Shown piece by piece: positions 22,201 to 33,489 of a DNA stretch of 64,000 bases; within the stretch, counting starts at the first letter, position 1, and each line of letters begins with the position of its first letter. Position numbers and translations under genes: made by a program. The DNA is taken from NCBI GenBank assembly GCA_025766275.1, contig JAFKAC010000012.1:558001-622000 (forward strand), given 5' to 3'. A model generated the notes under the pieces. It searched no databases and was not told the DNA's origin. It saw nothing but the letters and a program-made list of their open reading frames with translations. This stretch comes from Lactarius indigo (lineage: Eukaryota > Basidiomycota > Agaricomycetes > Russulales > Russulaceae).

Positions 22201-22870
22201 CTGATCGGAAACTCACTTGCTGATCCCCGCCTCAGCTCTTTCGTTGCAATTCCAAAGATCGTAAGCACCTCCACCATTATCTTCGTGATTATGTTTGTCA
22301 TCGCCGCAGTCGGTGTCACCTCTGTGTAAGTTTCGAGTCGGTTGAAAAAGAACCCTATGCGTTCGAAGAGCTCTGCAGGAGTGTCTTTATTGGCCGCAAC
22401 ATCCTTGGCTGCCTATAAGACCTTCAACATCAGAACAATCTGCCTAAAGAATAGATGGGGTACTCACTAAAAGGAAGACACCGATGCCTGCGAAGATCAC
22501 TTTCGCAGGCGAAAACACCTACAGAATATAGATCAGAGAGGTCCACATTTGCTCAAATATCGAGACCTACTAAGCTGACGCCCTCGGAGACGGCGGCAGA
22601 AAATGCGTATAGGACGTTCAAGGTTGGGATCAACCACTTCGTCAATCTCTCATCGCCACTATGAGCTTGGTCGAATTCCTGAATTTGGTCTTGAAGGACA
22701 GCAAGGATAGCGCTAGTTGAGTCAAGAGTTGAGTCGCATGATTGTAACCGGGAGGCGAGTGGGTGCGCGATAAGATCTTTCTTTGTCTGCTTTTGGTACG
22801 ACTTCAAGGCGGCATTGAAAATGTCTTGGAAGCGTGAGGAAGCCGAGGTTGTGGAAGTCGTCTGGGACAT
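19284..22870 (-). CDS. NLR2: Goodbye-like, NACHT, ankyrin STAND receptor
   Basis: Same nine-exon architecture as NLR1, with no stop or frameshift seen in any exon. It starts MSQTTSTTSASSRFQDIF and has a four-residue insertion in exon 1 (CDSTLDSTSA, where other copies have CDSTSA). Intron 2 has a canonical donor (TTA then GTGAGT). Seven heptads (KVESIDD, KVEDIGG, ...) precede RVQCVDE/KVKVV. Walker A is GKPGSGKS, Walker B FIVLDALDECPN, then TSRPEVDI. The pre-ankyrin linker reads DERWTFFSHPGSGGVGSPLY, and the variable ankyrin repeat is DGETPLHDISRFLGGL. The C-terminus ends LLLEHGSVA. It is convergent with SPT-B, whose 3' end was separated from it by the MULE. Confidence 0.86.
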
Positions 22871-23365
22871 GGGAATGTAAATGTGGAGGAATCAAGGACG
22901 ATCCGTGTGATAGAGATTGTGAGCGCCGCCTCGTGGTCAACTTGAAGCGTCCCAACGAGGCGCCGGTGAGCCCCAATGTGCGTGCATGAACGATAGGCGC
23001 TTGATGATAATGTTGCTGGCACCGAAATGAGATCGCAATGTCAGTGGTCGCAGGGCTTGGATGCATGTGCGATATTTGCACTTTCATTGATGGACGCGTC
23101 CTTGATAGTTTGGAGTCCCGTATATATATTCATCATGAGGAAGTGTGAACAGGCGGCGGCACGTTCAGTACCTATTCTATGACTCGCATTAGCGTGGGCA
23201 CGAGAATCACAAGATGTAGATATTTGCGATTGTATGTGCTGGGGCGAACATGTACGGCACAAGTCTGACGACTCCGCGCCGGGACAGCTTCTTATTCTCA
23301 TTACCCCCATCATGCGTCATGATTATTCGTGATACCCCCACCTCTCTTCATAGATGGGTGCCAAT
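22871..23365. other. NLR2 upstream region
   Basis: Holds the NLR2 promoter. The first ~180 bp resemble the other NLR upstream regions (GGCGCCGGTGAGCCCCAATG, GATAGGCGCTTGATGA). It then changes into the region leading to the SDR remnant instead of an SPT 5' end. No gene is seen. Confidence 0.5.
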
Positions 23366-23960
23366 GCGTACTCTCACTCTCCCATTGCCTACTGCCGACG
23401 ACCCAACGCATGACATTCCAAGCCTGACGTGCCTCACGGTTAAAGGTATGTAAACGTTTCGATTACTCCCTCATCCCTCCCCACACATGGATTCCTACAG
23501 ATCTGCACACACAACTCGGGCATCTGCTTTCAGTAGCCCTCCATTCCGCAAGGCAGCCCTACACACGCATACACGGCGATTACGGAAGTCGAAGGGGAGG
23601 AGGTAGGGGCCACGCCTGGGCAGAGTGGGCTTCGGTTTCTCCAGCCGGACCTGGCGCCATTCCATGTGACCAAGGTTGGCGCAGAGGAGTTTTCCCGCGC
23701 AAGGAGAAGCCGGACATCCTGAGTTCGTCTCAGTCCTCCTAACCTTCGTAAAAGACAAACATTTCTTCTGATGTTTGTGTTGAACAGAGGTCAATAATGC
23801 TGTGAGGCTGTACGATGACTATAATACAGCAAAGGGGCTTGAGCAGATGGAGTGGGTGCTCTAATCACCATGATGACGGTTCACCCAGGGATTTAACCGG
23901 TACGTGCCCCCTCCATCCGAAATGCAAGAACGACACTGACGAGATGTGCACATGCGCTTC
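23366..23960 (+). pseudogene. SDR remnant a (short-chain dehydrogenase)
   Basis: Degenerate pieces in different frames: DDPTHDIPSLT (start of a Rossmann SDR, compare DIPGLAGKVIIATG in remnant b); LQPDLAPFHVTKVGAEEFSR (the DLA..SV.AAEEF segment); and NNAVRLYDDY..AKGLEQME (the NNAG region). An intron-like gap with TTGAACAG precedes the last piece. The TGxxxGIG motif is lost. The same remnant occurs at three other places in the array. Confidence 0.6.
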
Positions 23961-24059
23961 ACAGATGCGCCGGGAGGATACGGCCCATTGTGTCATGAAT
24001 CTGTACATCACGCTAACATCCCGCGACACAAAGCCTCCTCAACGACGCTCTACGTGGTG

Positions 24060-24594
24060 ACGAGCACAAACGTGACGGCGGATCGTGATACCGAGCCATT
24101 TGGGAAGGTCATCCAACCGGCACGCCAAGATGCGCACGACTGCACACCAGCAATGCAGCTCTGGGAGGAGACTGACCGGCGAGGCGTTGGGCATAGTTAC
24201 CACGGCCGTGAGGCGTGAGATTGGCGCGAACCGGTACGGCTTCGGTTCATGTTGGGTGTCCGTAGACACCAGGCTAAAGCTGACGCACTTGATCCGGAAC
24301 GCTGCCTCACCGATCATCCACACCAACTATATTCTGCAACGCCGACTGCATCTGCGTTCATGCCGGTGAAGCCGCCGAACTCCGCGATTCCTGCGTCGTG
24401 TATGCACTGTTATTCAACATAGCAGGTTAGTCGTGGAGGACACGCTTTTACCGGGCGTGTGGATCATGGATGGGCAGGAGCTTGTTGAGGATAAACCGTC
24501 TCTCCATAACAGCGGCGCTGTCACGCAAGGAGTGCGAGCGTGCTGGTGGTGTCATCACTCCCGCCATAGCGAAGGTGCTTGCAAAGCGCAATTG
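24060..24594 (+). pseudogene. Old SPT exon-4 remnant a
   Basis: Scattered matches to the LCB1 C-terminal exon in shifting frames: IRNAASPIIHTN (HAASPIIHIH in SPT-A), VKPPNSAIPAS, VEDTLLPGVWIMDGQELVED (VDETLAQGVWITRARRLRGQ..LVEA) and a final AKRN-stop at about 24594. The following 3' module (GTGCACCTGCTTCCCCCGCC) also matches. It is more decayed than SPT-C to H, so it represents an older duplication layer. Confidence 0.65.
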
Positions 24595-25139
24595 AGTGCA
24601 CCTGCTTCCCCCGCCCGCCGATCCAGAGGTCTCCCGCTGTCCCTTATTATCATCCATCCTTTATGCGGTCTATATCGCGTGCATTCTCCGACACCTAAGT
24701 CTTATCTCTATCAACTTACGGTAGTGCACGTACACGGCTAAGGATACGTCATTGTCGGTGAAAGGTGATCAGTGTAGACGTTGGCCGGTCTGAAGAGGGG
24801 TGATTCACGAGCAGGGGCCTACTACATAGTCCGCTTTGAGAAAGTGGCGAACTCAAGGGCGAACTCCCATCGGCGCGCGGGGAGGGTGCGGTGTCGTTTG
24901 TTGAATGGAAGAGGCGGCATGTACCCATTAACCGCAAATTTCAACTGTTTGAAAGTACCACCACCCTTTCCAATGTTTCGTTCGCCCGCCCGCCCGCACT
25001 CAGTAGCTTAATCGCAAGGAATCGACGACGAGACCGATGACCTAATTCACGACAACTCCTCACTCCCGGCCGGCCCGTCCGCCGGCCCGTCGAGACTGCG
25101 ACTGAGCGCCGCCGACGTTGCGTTCACTCCAATCCGACC
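24595..25139. other. Intergenic spacer between SPT remnant a and SPT-C
   Basis: Contains the decayed SPT 3' module, a stretch around GGTCTGAAGAGGGGTGATTC shared with 42.7 and 56.65 kb, and an SPT upstream module (GCCGGCCCGTCGAGACTGCG). No gene is seen. Confidence 0.5.
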
Positions 25140-26470
25140 ATGATTGGACGACCATCATGATGGCTCAGCGCTCAGCCTCCACCCTCGAGCCTCTCTTCGC
25201 ATCTCTATCCTATGCTCTTGTATGAGCAGAGTTTATTTTGACTAGATCCCATGTCGCTCGCTATGTCAAGTCTTCCCACCAGAACGACCCCTGCCGCACA
25301 GTCCTCAAATCTGGAAAGGTTCGTCCGTTGAGTGTCTTTCTGCTAGCCCACACTGACCCACGTTCGACGCGACAGGAGGTCTATGAACTCGTGGATAATT
25401 GGACACCATAATCGCTAGGTGCCCCGCTCATCCTAGAAGAACAATCTGATCTCGCGATCTCGTGTCTGTACCCGTCATATCTAGTTCAAACAGGCCCAAG
25501 CCGAAACTCGCCAACAGGGGCAAGCAGGTTTTTGATATTGCAAGCTACGACTTCACGGGCCTCGCTGGCAGCGACTAAAGAGACCCTCCTAAAACAAGGT
25601 GTCGGTAGCTGTGGTTCTCCTGGATTCTACGGTACTACTGGTGCGTTCCTGTGCTATCAATGTGCTCTTTCTCTGATTAATGATTTCTGTTTGCAGATGT
25701 CCACATGGACCTTGAGCGCGACATCGCAGACTTCCCCGGCACCGAGGCCTCTATTCTGTACTCGCAGAGATTCTCGACAATACTTTACGTGATCTCTGCA
25801 TTTGAAAAGCGGGGCGACATCATTCTCGCTGACCGGGGTATCAATTTTGGCATCCAGAAGGGCCCACAGATCTGGCGTTGTACGGTTCGCTGGTTTGGTC
25901 ATAATGATCTGAAGAGCGTCGAAAGAATGTTGGAAGCTTCGCGGACCTCTTGCAAGGCGATTCATTGTCACCGAGGGTATCTTCGAGAAGGATGGCACCA
26001 TGGTTAATTTACCAAAACTGTAGGTTGTGCGCGATCAGAGACAGTACGGTCGCATTCCGACTTGGTGAGTAGATCGAACTGAAGCGCAAGTACAAGCATC
26101 GTCTCATTCTCGATGAGAGCATCTCGTTTGATACAGTAGGCCAAACTGGACGCAGTCTTGCAGAACTATATAACGTCACCGTATGCGTCTCCTTTACTTC
26201 GCATGTATAGTGTTTACTCAACTCAACCGCGAAGGCCACGCAAATAGACATGATCGCTGGATCGGTCACAAACGGGCTCAACTCGTCAGGCGGATTCCGC
26301 GCCGGCTCACGTATCGCCGTGGATCACCAACGCGTCAACGGCACATCCTTCATTTTTTCCGCCTCAGTCGCGGCGCTCCTCGCTGTCTCCGCCTCGGGGG
26401 GTATCAACATCCTGCGGAACACGCCGTCGATTCTGAGCGCGCTGCAGGAGAACGTGCGGGAGATCCTGAG
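25140..26470 (+). pseudogene. SPT-C 5' part: type-1 LCB1 pseudogene
   Basis: Exons 1-3 and half of exon 4 of an LCB1 copy. Defects: a TGA in the N-terminal segment (CTTGTATGAGC) and loss of about 90 nt encoding the LEILLALFAIRTLL membrane segment, so AGTCCTCAAA joins directly to TCTGGAAAGG. There are further stops (ACACCATAATCG). Exon 2 remains partly readable ([20 protein letters not shown]), as does exon 4 (SSGGFRAGSRIAVDHQRVNG). The TGA and the deletion are shared with SPT-E and SPT-G. It ends in a fusion to another SPT copy. Confidence 0.82.
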
Positions 26471-27343
26471 CACTGAGAAAGAACGTCGGAAACGTCGCGG
26501 ACCTGTTACAAGACGATTCATTGTTACCGGGGGCACCTCTGAGAAGGACGGGGCCATGATTGATTTACCAAATTTAGTAAGTTGCGTGATCAGGTACAGT
26601 GCCGTTGCATTCTGATTCTGGTACAGTAGGCCGAACCGGACGCGGTCTTACGGAACTCTATAACGTCCCGGTATGCGTCTCCTTTATTTTGCTTTGTCGT
26701 GTGTTGGCTCAACTCAATCGCAAAGGCCACGCAAATAGACATGATCATCGGATCAGTTGCCAACGGGCTCAACTCCTCGGGGGGTTTCTGCGCAGGCTCA
26801 CGTATCGTGGTGGATCACCAGCACATCAACCGCATGTCCTTCGTTTTCTCCGCAGCGGTTCCGGCGCGAGTCGTGGCCTCTGCCTCGGAGGACATCGACA
26901 TCCTGCGGAACACGCCATCGATCCTGATCACGCTGCAGGAGAACGTGCGGGCGATGCGGGCCGTTCTTGACCGGGTCGATGGCATCACGATCCCCTTGCA
27001 CGCCGCCTCGCCAATCATCCACATCCACCTACGGTCTGCGGCGACGCTTTCTGCATCCACACCCGCGTCAGCAAAACCGCCAAACCCTGCAACCCCCACG
27101 CCGCGGGATGGGCCTTCGTTTGACATAGCGGGCGAAGAGCGTATACCGCAGGGCATCGTGGATGAGACGCTTGCGCAAGGTGTATGGATCACGAGGGCGC
27201 GGCGGCTGCGCGGGCAGGAGCTCGTTGAGGCACGTCCGAGTATCCGGCTCGCTGTGACGGCGGCGCTATCGCGCAAGGAGTGCGAACGGGCTGCTGGCGT
27301 CATCAAAGCCGCCGTCGTGAAGGTGCTGACGAAGCGCAAATGA
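26471..27343 (+). pseudogene. SPT-C 3' part: second LCB1 copy fused in
   Basis: At the motif CCTGAGC, exon 4 of the first copy switches to exon 2 of another ([18 protein letters not shown]). This second piece lacks the first part of exon 3 (the DESISFG region), as SPT-F and SPT-H do. It then runs through a complete exon 4 ending VVKVLTKRK at 27343. Exon 4 is open over 200 codons. The product cannot be a working LCB1. Confidence 0.82.
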
Positions 27344-27730
27344 GCGCGCCTGCTGCCCCGACGTGCCGATTTGGAGCTCTCCTGTTGTACCTTGTCTTTT
27401 CTCCCGCTCTTTACAGTGTATATCACTTGCGTAGAACTCTATCTCTATTTACAGTAATACATGCATGCAACTGAGCAAAGGAAGCGTTGAACGCTTGTCA
27501 TCCAGTTGTGTGAACGTACTTAACACCTAACTCGCACCTCCGCATAGGGTCACTTTTCTTCTGAGGGTATAGGACTCACGGGACAGGGGAGCGCAGCGCG
27601 TACTCCGTGAGTTCATCAATCCATCAACTACTGAGCAGGGCCACTTTTGGCTTCATCTAGTAGTTATACAATGACCTCTGGTATGAATAGACTTCTATGT
27701 GTCGGTAACCGGAACATGAACGTATATAAG
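27344..27730. other. Convergent 3' intergenic module SPT-C / NLR3
   Basis: A diverged version of the recurring module (TATTTACAGTAATACATGCA). No gene is seen. Confidence 0.55.
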
Positions 27731-30700
27731 CTACGGCTGAGCCACGGCACCATGTTCTAACAGCAGGTTCTTCATTTCATGCCGTCTGTATTCTGAAGCG
27801 ACATGGAATGGGGTCTTGCCCTTCCCGTCCTTCAAATCTACGCTCGCTCCGTGCCCGAGTAGCAATCGAGCGACCACGAGAAACCCCGAGTATGAGGCTC
27901 GATGTAACGGAGTCGACTGGTTGTGGTTACGTGCATTTGGGTCCGCCCCGTGTTCCAGTAGTCGCCGCACGACGCTTATACATTTTTCCTCCGGATATTC
28001 ATTCGCGTAGAATACGGTCTCGTATAACGGAGTATTCCCTTTGTCAGTCCGTGAGTTGACGTTTGCACCGTGTTCAAGTAGTACTTGGACAGCCTCGAGT
28101 TCTGTCTTAATTGCTGCTATGTGCAGCGGCGTCCGCCAGTCGTTCTTCCGAGCCTTTGGATCTGCGCCGTGATCGAGTAGCCAGCGCATGATGTCGACGC
28201 GTCCATCGATCGACGCGGTGTATAGCAGAGTCCTGTTAAACCCGCCTCGAACATCCACGTTTGCACCATGCTTGCGGAGTAAATTGGCGACACTGAAGTG
28301 TCCCTTGTACAAGGCTGCCGGAAGCGGGGCTAGGATGTGACCACCATCCGCATTTACTTGTTCGGGGTGCTTCATGATGAGACGCTCTGCCAGGTCATAA
28401 ATCCCACAGAGTGCGGCATAATAAATGGGGGAACCATGCTGTGGCAGCGAGCGCAAGAATCTCCAGCCTCCGTCGTAAAGGGAGGAACCATTCTGTGGCC
28501 GCGAGCGCGAGAAAAAACGCCAGTCTTCGTCGATGTCATGCACTCGGAGCCACGCTGCGAAATGTGGCTTGGAGGTGTCAAATAGGTCCTCCATCCCATC
28601 CCGTATGTGTGGTGATACCTTCCCGAATCGTGCATGGTCCACCCAGTGTCGAGCGGCGTATTTAACCAAAGGAAACCCCTTTGCGTCAACGTGTTCGTCC
28701 AGCCGGAGCAGCGTTCCCAGGCACGCCTGCGCCAGGATCGTATGACTAGCGTCGAGGTCAATATGAAATCGTGAAGCATTGCCTTGAGATTGTGCGAGAC
28801 GAGCCGACGTCAGGTATTCCTTCACCGAAAAGTGCGAGAATTGCACCACCCGCGAACCACCGCTAGCGACGATGGCGATCAAACTTGAACACGTCGAAAG
28901 TACAGCTTCCTCTTGGTCATCCCATCGCCAGTCTTCCTTCAACTTCGGGATCCCTCCCGAGCTCGACGCTTGAAAATCGAATGCCAGTAGTTCCGCGAGC
29001 TCATCGACTCGAAGCGGCCGGACAGCTACAGCAAGACACTGTAACAGACGATGGGCGTTATCCTTTTGAGTCTTATTTATCCCTCTCAACATCCGCTCGT
29101 ATGTCTCGTCCAGCGTCTCAGGCAAATCGTCAATGAACTGACGGAGGTTGGGAGGGAAACAATGTTGCAGCATGTCCAACTGGCAAAATACCCATCTGAA
29201 CCTGCACAACAACATGAGAAACCGCTGTTAGCATTGAATAACTCGATGCTCTCACATTCCGTCAGATCGTTCTATCAGCGTATCGATCACAAGCTTTCTA
29301 TCGTCTGCTCTCCATCTCTTCATCGCCGTACTCGGTGATGAGTTGACGACACTTCGAACGTAGTCGGCGATGTCCGATGTTTGTCCACTTTCGTCATGCA
29401 GGGAAACCGAACGAGACGCCAGCGGGTGGAGGACAGCTCGGATGTCGACCTCTGGGCGACTGGTCGCGCAAATGTGAAGTCCTTGTAGGTGAAGGTCGAC
29501 GAGCTCCTTCACGAATTGGAGGACCTCATGACGGGGAGATGGAATTCCGGGAGAGTCTGGACATTCGTCGAGCGCATCCAGGACAATGAAAGTTGGGCCT
29601 TGTCCCAGTAGTCTTATCATGTCTTTGAGACATCTCTTCAAAGTGTCGTCGCTCGGCTGTCGGGCGCCACTTTCGTGTATCTCATAAACGCGATGGAGGA
29701 TCGCACAGCATGGACTCGAACGAGTAGAAAGCTGGGATACAAGAGAAAGTAGCAGGTCGTGACAAGTTTGCTTGTTGAGATCCCTGAAATCGAAGTAAAA
29801 GTAGGCAATGACACCTGATCCGACTTCACACACAGCCATAATGTCTTGAATGGCAGAGGAACTGGCGAAAAATAAGTTCTGACGAGAAAGCAGGAAGCGA
29901 ACAACATACCAAATAACGCTTTTCCCAGAGCCTGCTATCAAAGTCGGAGTCTATCAGAAGGCGTGAGCGTGAAAAATGCCGACAGAAACGCACGCTTTCC
30001 GTGGATCCACAAGAGGGAACCAGTAGACTTCCATTCGATGTAGATACTGCCTTGGAAGAACCAGACGGCCGTTCCCTCGTGTTGAGCCTTTCGTGCAATG
30101 TTGTGGTTTGTGGACGGATCCGCGGGAGAGAGCCAGGCTCGTAGGAGCTGATTTATCTGATTCCCTATGAGTAGGTTTAAGCGCGAGCAGTGAGCGACGG
30201 TGAGGTTAGGAGACGACGAACACTTGATATGGCCTACGTTATTTGCCATATGTTGGAGGATCAATTTTGTTTCCGTCGCCACCATTCTTGCCTCCCTGCC
30301 GTCTGAAAGTAAAAGTGTTAGGAGGTATCGGCGACGGGCTGGACACGCGTTGCGCACCATCGATAACTACTTGGACCTTTTCACCAACGGATTCCACTCT
30401 GACGCCTACATCCTCCACTTTGCTACCCACATCGTCCAGTGTGTCACCGATGTCTTCTACCTTGTCGCCCATGTCGTCCACTTTGTCACCGATGTCGTCC
30501 ATTTTGTCGCCCATTTTTTCTACTCTGTTGCTCATGTCGTCTACCTTATCGTCTAGGCCCTCCACTTTACCGTCGACCACTTTCACGTCGTCGTGGACAA
30601 TGTGTGTGATCTTCCGAACCTCGGCAAGTGCTATTCGGGCTTCTTCTTGCGTCAATCGGTCTAGCTTCTTGACCGCGTCCTCCAGGTCAGTCCTTCCGGT

Positions 30701-31408
30701 CAATTTCTTCAGGAACCTTTCTACGTGGACTTCAGTAAAGACTAACAGACGGCCAATCGGAAACTTACTTGCTGATCCCCGCCTTAGCTCTTTCGTTGCA
30801 ATCCCGAAGATCGTAAGTACTTCCACCATTATCTCCGTGATTATCTCCATCATCGCCGCAGTCGGTGTCAACTCTGTATAAGTTTCGAGTCGTTTGAAAA
30901 AGAATCCTATACGTTCGAAGAGCTCTGCAAGAGCATCTTTGCTTGCCGCAACGTCCTTGGCAGCCTATATGACCCTAGCATCAGAATGATCCGCCTAGAG
31001 AATAGAAAGAGTACTTGCCGAAAGGAAGACACCGATGCCCGCAAAGATCATTTTTGCGGGCGAAAACACCTACAAAATATAGATTAGGAAGGTTTCCATA
31101 AGCTCAATGTCGAGACTTACCAGACCGATGCCTTCCGAGACGGCGGCGGAAAACGCATATAGTACGTTCACGGTCGGAATCAACCACTTTGTCAACCTCT
31201 CATCGTCACCACGAGCTTGATCCAATTCGCGAACTTGGTCTTGAAGAATGGCAAGGATAGCGCTAGTCGAGTCGCATGATTGTAACCGGGAGGCGAGAGG
31301 ATGTGCGACAAGGTCCTTCTTTGTCTGCTTTTGGTAGGATTTCAAGGCTGCATCGAAAATATCTTGGAAGCGTGAGGAAGCTGAGGCTGCGGAAGTAGCC
31401 TGGGACAT
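27731..31408 (-). CDS. NLR3: Goodbye-like, NACHT, ankyrin STAND receptor
   Basis: Same exon plan, all exons open; start MSQATSAASASSRFQDIF. This is the most divergent copy. It has nine heptads (KVEGLDD .. KMDDIGD .. TLDDVGS .. RVESVGE), the longest stalk. The final exon is about 20 codons longer than in the other copies, because the linker before the ankyrin repeats is duplicated (DWRFFSRSRPQNGSSLY, then GGWRFLRSLPQHGSPIY). Walker A is GKPGSGKS, with a GC-type donor in intron 2 (TTCG then GCAAGT). The variable repeat is KGNTPLYETVFYANEYPEEK. NACHT motifs FIVLDALDECPD and TSRPEVDI are intact. Confidence 0.86.
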
Positions 31409-31915
31409 AGGAGAAGCGGCGACTGTGGAGGAATTGACTTGGGAATCGGGGGTGATCTGCGTACAGGCAAGAGTGGGAAAACCTGGTAGATGGTGGCGTG
31501 CACCGCCTCGTGGTCAAGCGGCGCCTGCAAGCGTCAATGTCCAAGAAGGCGCATGATCAATAGACACCTTGAGGATGACGTTGCTTGCGCCTGAATGAGA
31601 TTGGGATACCAATGAGCGCCGGGCATGAACGCACGACGTTTACTCGTTCCTCAACGAGGAACGCGTTCGAGTCTTCGATAGTTTGAAATCGCATCGTATC
31701 CGAGTCCGAGTCCAAGCCGGTGACCGTATGGTCGGCCGCGGCACGTGCTGACCTATGAGACCCCGGCCCAGCACCGATGATACCCCCTTTCTCCTCGCTG
31801 GCCTGGGAAGTCCCTGACTCTGTTCACCCCGGGACAGCTTCTCATTACCACCGTCATTGTCCGTGATACCCCACGCCCCTCTCTTCATATATACTCTCTT
31901 TGTGTGCCAACACAT
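31409..31915. other. NLR3 upstream region
   Basis: NLR3 promoter region followed by a transition to the SDR remnant. It contains CTCATTACCACCGTCATTGT near 31840, also seen upstream of the other SDR remnants in diverged form. No gene is seen. Confidence 0.45.
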
Positions 31916-32351
31916 TGTATACCCATACTCGCACTCTCCCATGGCCTACTGCAATGACCCAACATGCGACATTCCAGGCCTGGCGGGTAAAGTTATCATT
32001 GCCACTGGAACAAATTATTTCAAGTACTCCCTCACACACTCTGCACACATGTACTGAGATTCTCACAGATCTACCTACGCACAGAGAGCTCAGGCATCGG
32101 CTTCCACGTCGCAAAGCAACTCTATGCGTGCATGGGTGGGACAGTCTACCTGGCCTGCTGGAGCGAAGTGCGCGCACACGCGGCGATGGTGGAGGTCGAA
32201 GGGGAGGTAGGGATTGCGCTAGTTGTTCGCGGACCGCTGGTCCTGGCGTCACAACTTGTGATCAAGGCTGCCGCGGATGAGTTCGCGTGGCGCGAGGAGA
32301 GGCCAAATGCCCTGAGTGCGTCGCAGTCCTCCTATTCCCTCCAAAACAATT

Positions 32352-32364
32352 TTCTGACGTTTGT
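32352..32364 (+). repeat. Left 13-bp target duplication of the retroposon-like insert
   Basis: TTCTGACGTTTGT, repeated exactly at 32816-32828. The other three SDR remnants have one copy of the equivalent sequence (TTCTGATGTTTGT or TTCTGATGTCTGT), which shows the empty site. Confidence 0.85.
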
Positions 32365-32815
32365 TTGTTTTTTTTGTTTTTTTGAATCCATTTACGTGCG
32401 CCTTGGGGCCTACTACCCTATGTAGCACGAGTCTAGGTGTCTAATACAGGCATGAAGTACGCGTCCGTGAGGGTCTGTGTATCGTATGTCCCCCCCACTC
32501 CCGGGTGGGAGTGGCTTGGCTTCCCGTCAAGCGTTGAGTAAAGAAGGGCGGACAGTCCGCCTTGGCGTGAGTTGCAAGCCGCGGTGTGGATCTTGCGCGG
32601 TCTTGTTAGCGTGTTTGGGGCTTGCTCCTACGTCTTCCGCTTTGCTCAGCGTGTCTTGAGTGGGCCTGCGGGGCCCGGCGAGTCGTGGGGATGGGTTGGT
32701 GAGGGGTGGATGGGTGGGGGGTGAGTGGGGTAGGTGTGAGGTATCGGTTGTGGGGTTCGGTATCGTGTGACCATGTTTCCTTGTTCCGTGCTCTTATCGT
32801 TTCCTTTCTCTATTA
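32365..32815 (-). mobile_element. 451-bp retroposon-like (SINE-like) insert
   Basis: The left edge is a T-rich run, which is a degenerate poly-A tail when read on the minus strand. The insert is flanked by a 13-bp target duplication, as expected of LINE-mediated retroposition. It has no long frame that I believe in. It contains an inverted pair CCACTCCCGGGTGGGAGTGG near 32500 and a G-rich stretch (32690-32760). I could not identify clear tRNA-like A and B boxes, so SINE class is unproven. Confidence 0.7.
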
Positions 32816-32904
32816 TTCTGACGTTTGTGTTTAACAGAGGTCAATAACACTGGGAAGCTGTATGACCACTATTGTCGTGAGAGTGGACAGGCTTGGCAGA
32901 CGGT

Positions 32905-33310
32905 CAGGGCCAAGTAATTCCCCCCATTTCCGTCTGCTTGTTCATGCCTGTACTATGGATAGGGCCTAATGATGGTCGGCTATCCGTTTTTCTTTGTTCA
33001 TGTTCACGCTGGCACTACTTCTGCTACCCAAGACCACCGCAAGCCAGCTCAGGAAGCGACGTCCGCTTAGTGGTGGTCCGCACATTGCTTTTCTGTCCAG
33101 GCCAGCTCCAGAGTATACCTGTATTTGTTACCGGCGCTCAATTTTGGGCAATTGGACGGCCTCAACGACCATTATAGTACACTGGGCAGCACTTGCTTCT
33201 GGCCCGAATTCCGAATTCATGTGTGTGGGTGCCTGCGACCGCAGGGAGGGAGTCCTCTGAGCTTCATCGGCAGGCATTTCAAAGTAGATAAACTTCTTCT
33301 GGGTGCCTAG
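32905..33310. other. Extra 400-bp segment specific to SDR remnant b
   Basis: Remnants a, c and d pass directly from the GAGCAGATGGAG region to CACCATGATGATGGTTCACC. Here about 400 bp separate the corresponding stretches. No clear target duplication, terminal repeat or gene was found. Confidence 0.45.
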
Positions 33311-33489
33311 GAAGTGCTATGATTAACATGGACGGTTCACCTGGGGAGTCAACCATTACGCTCTCCTCCATCTCAAGCGCAAGAATGAGACGCTGATGAG
33401 ATGTACTATACATGCGCTTCACAGATATGTTGGGAGGATACGGCCCATTGTATCGTGAGTCTGTAAATTATGCTGATATCCCGCGGCAA

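Larger units (their letters stand above)
31939..32900 (+). pseudogene. SDR remnant b (best preserved), interrupted by an insert
   Basis: Reads MAYCNDPTCDIPGLAGKVII, then ATG. After an intron-like gap ending at about 32067 it continues SSGIGFHVAKQLYA, then GGTVYLACWSEVRAHAAMVE, which matches the NAD(P)-binding half of short-chain dehydrogenases: beta1, the TGxxxGIG turn and the TVYLACRSE second strand. After the 451-bp insert it resumes with GTCAATAACACTGGGAAGCTG (VNN.GKLYDHY). It is clearly truncated, as no catalytic YxxxK is found downstream. It could be the least-decayed witness of the gene from which remnants a, c and d derive. Confidence 0.65.

Noticed and set aside
24600..25140. LTR retrotransposon ends from the repeated spacer blocks
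   Set aside because: Blocks recur as part of the tandem unit with SPT ends, without polymerase, primer-binding site or TG..CA ends.
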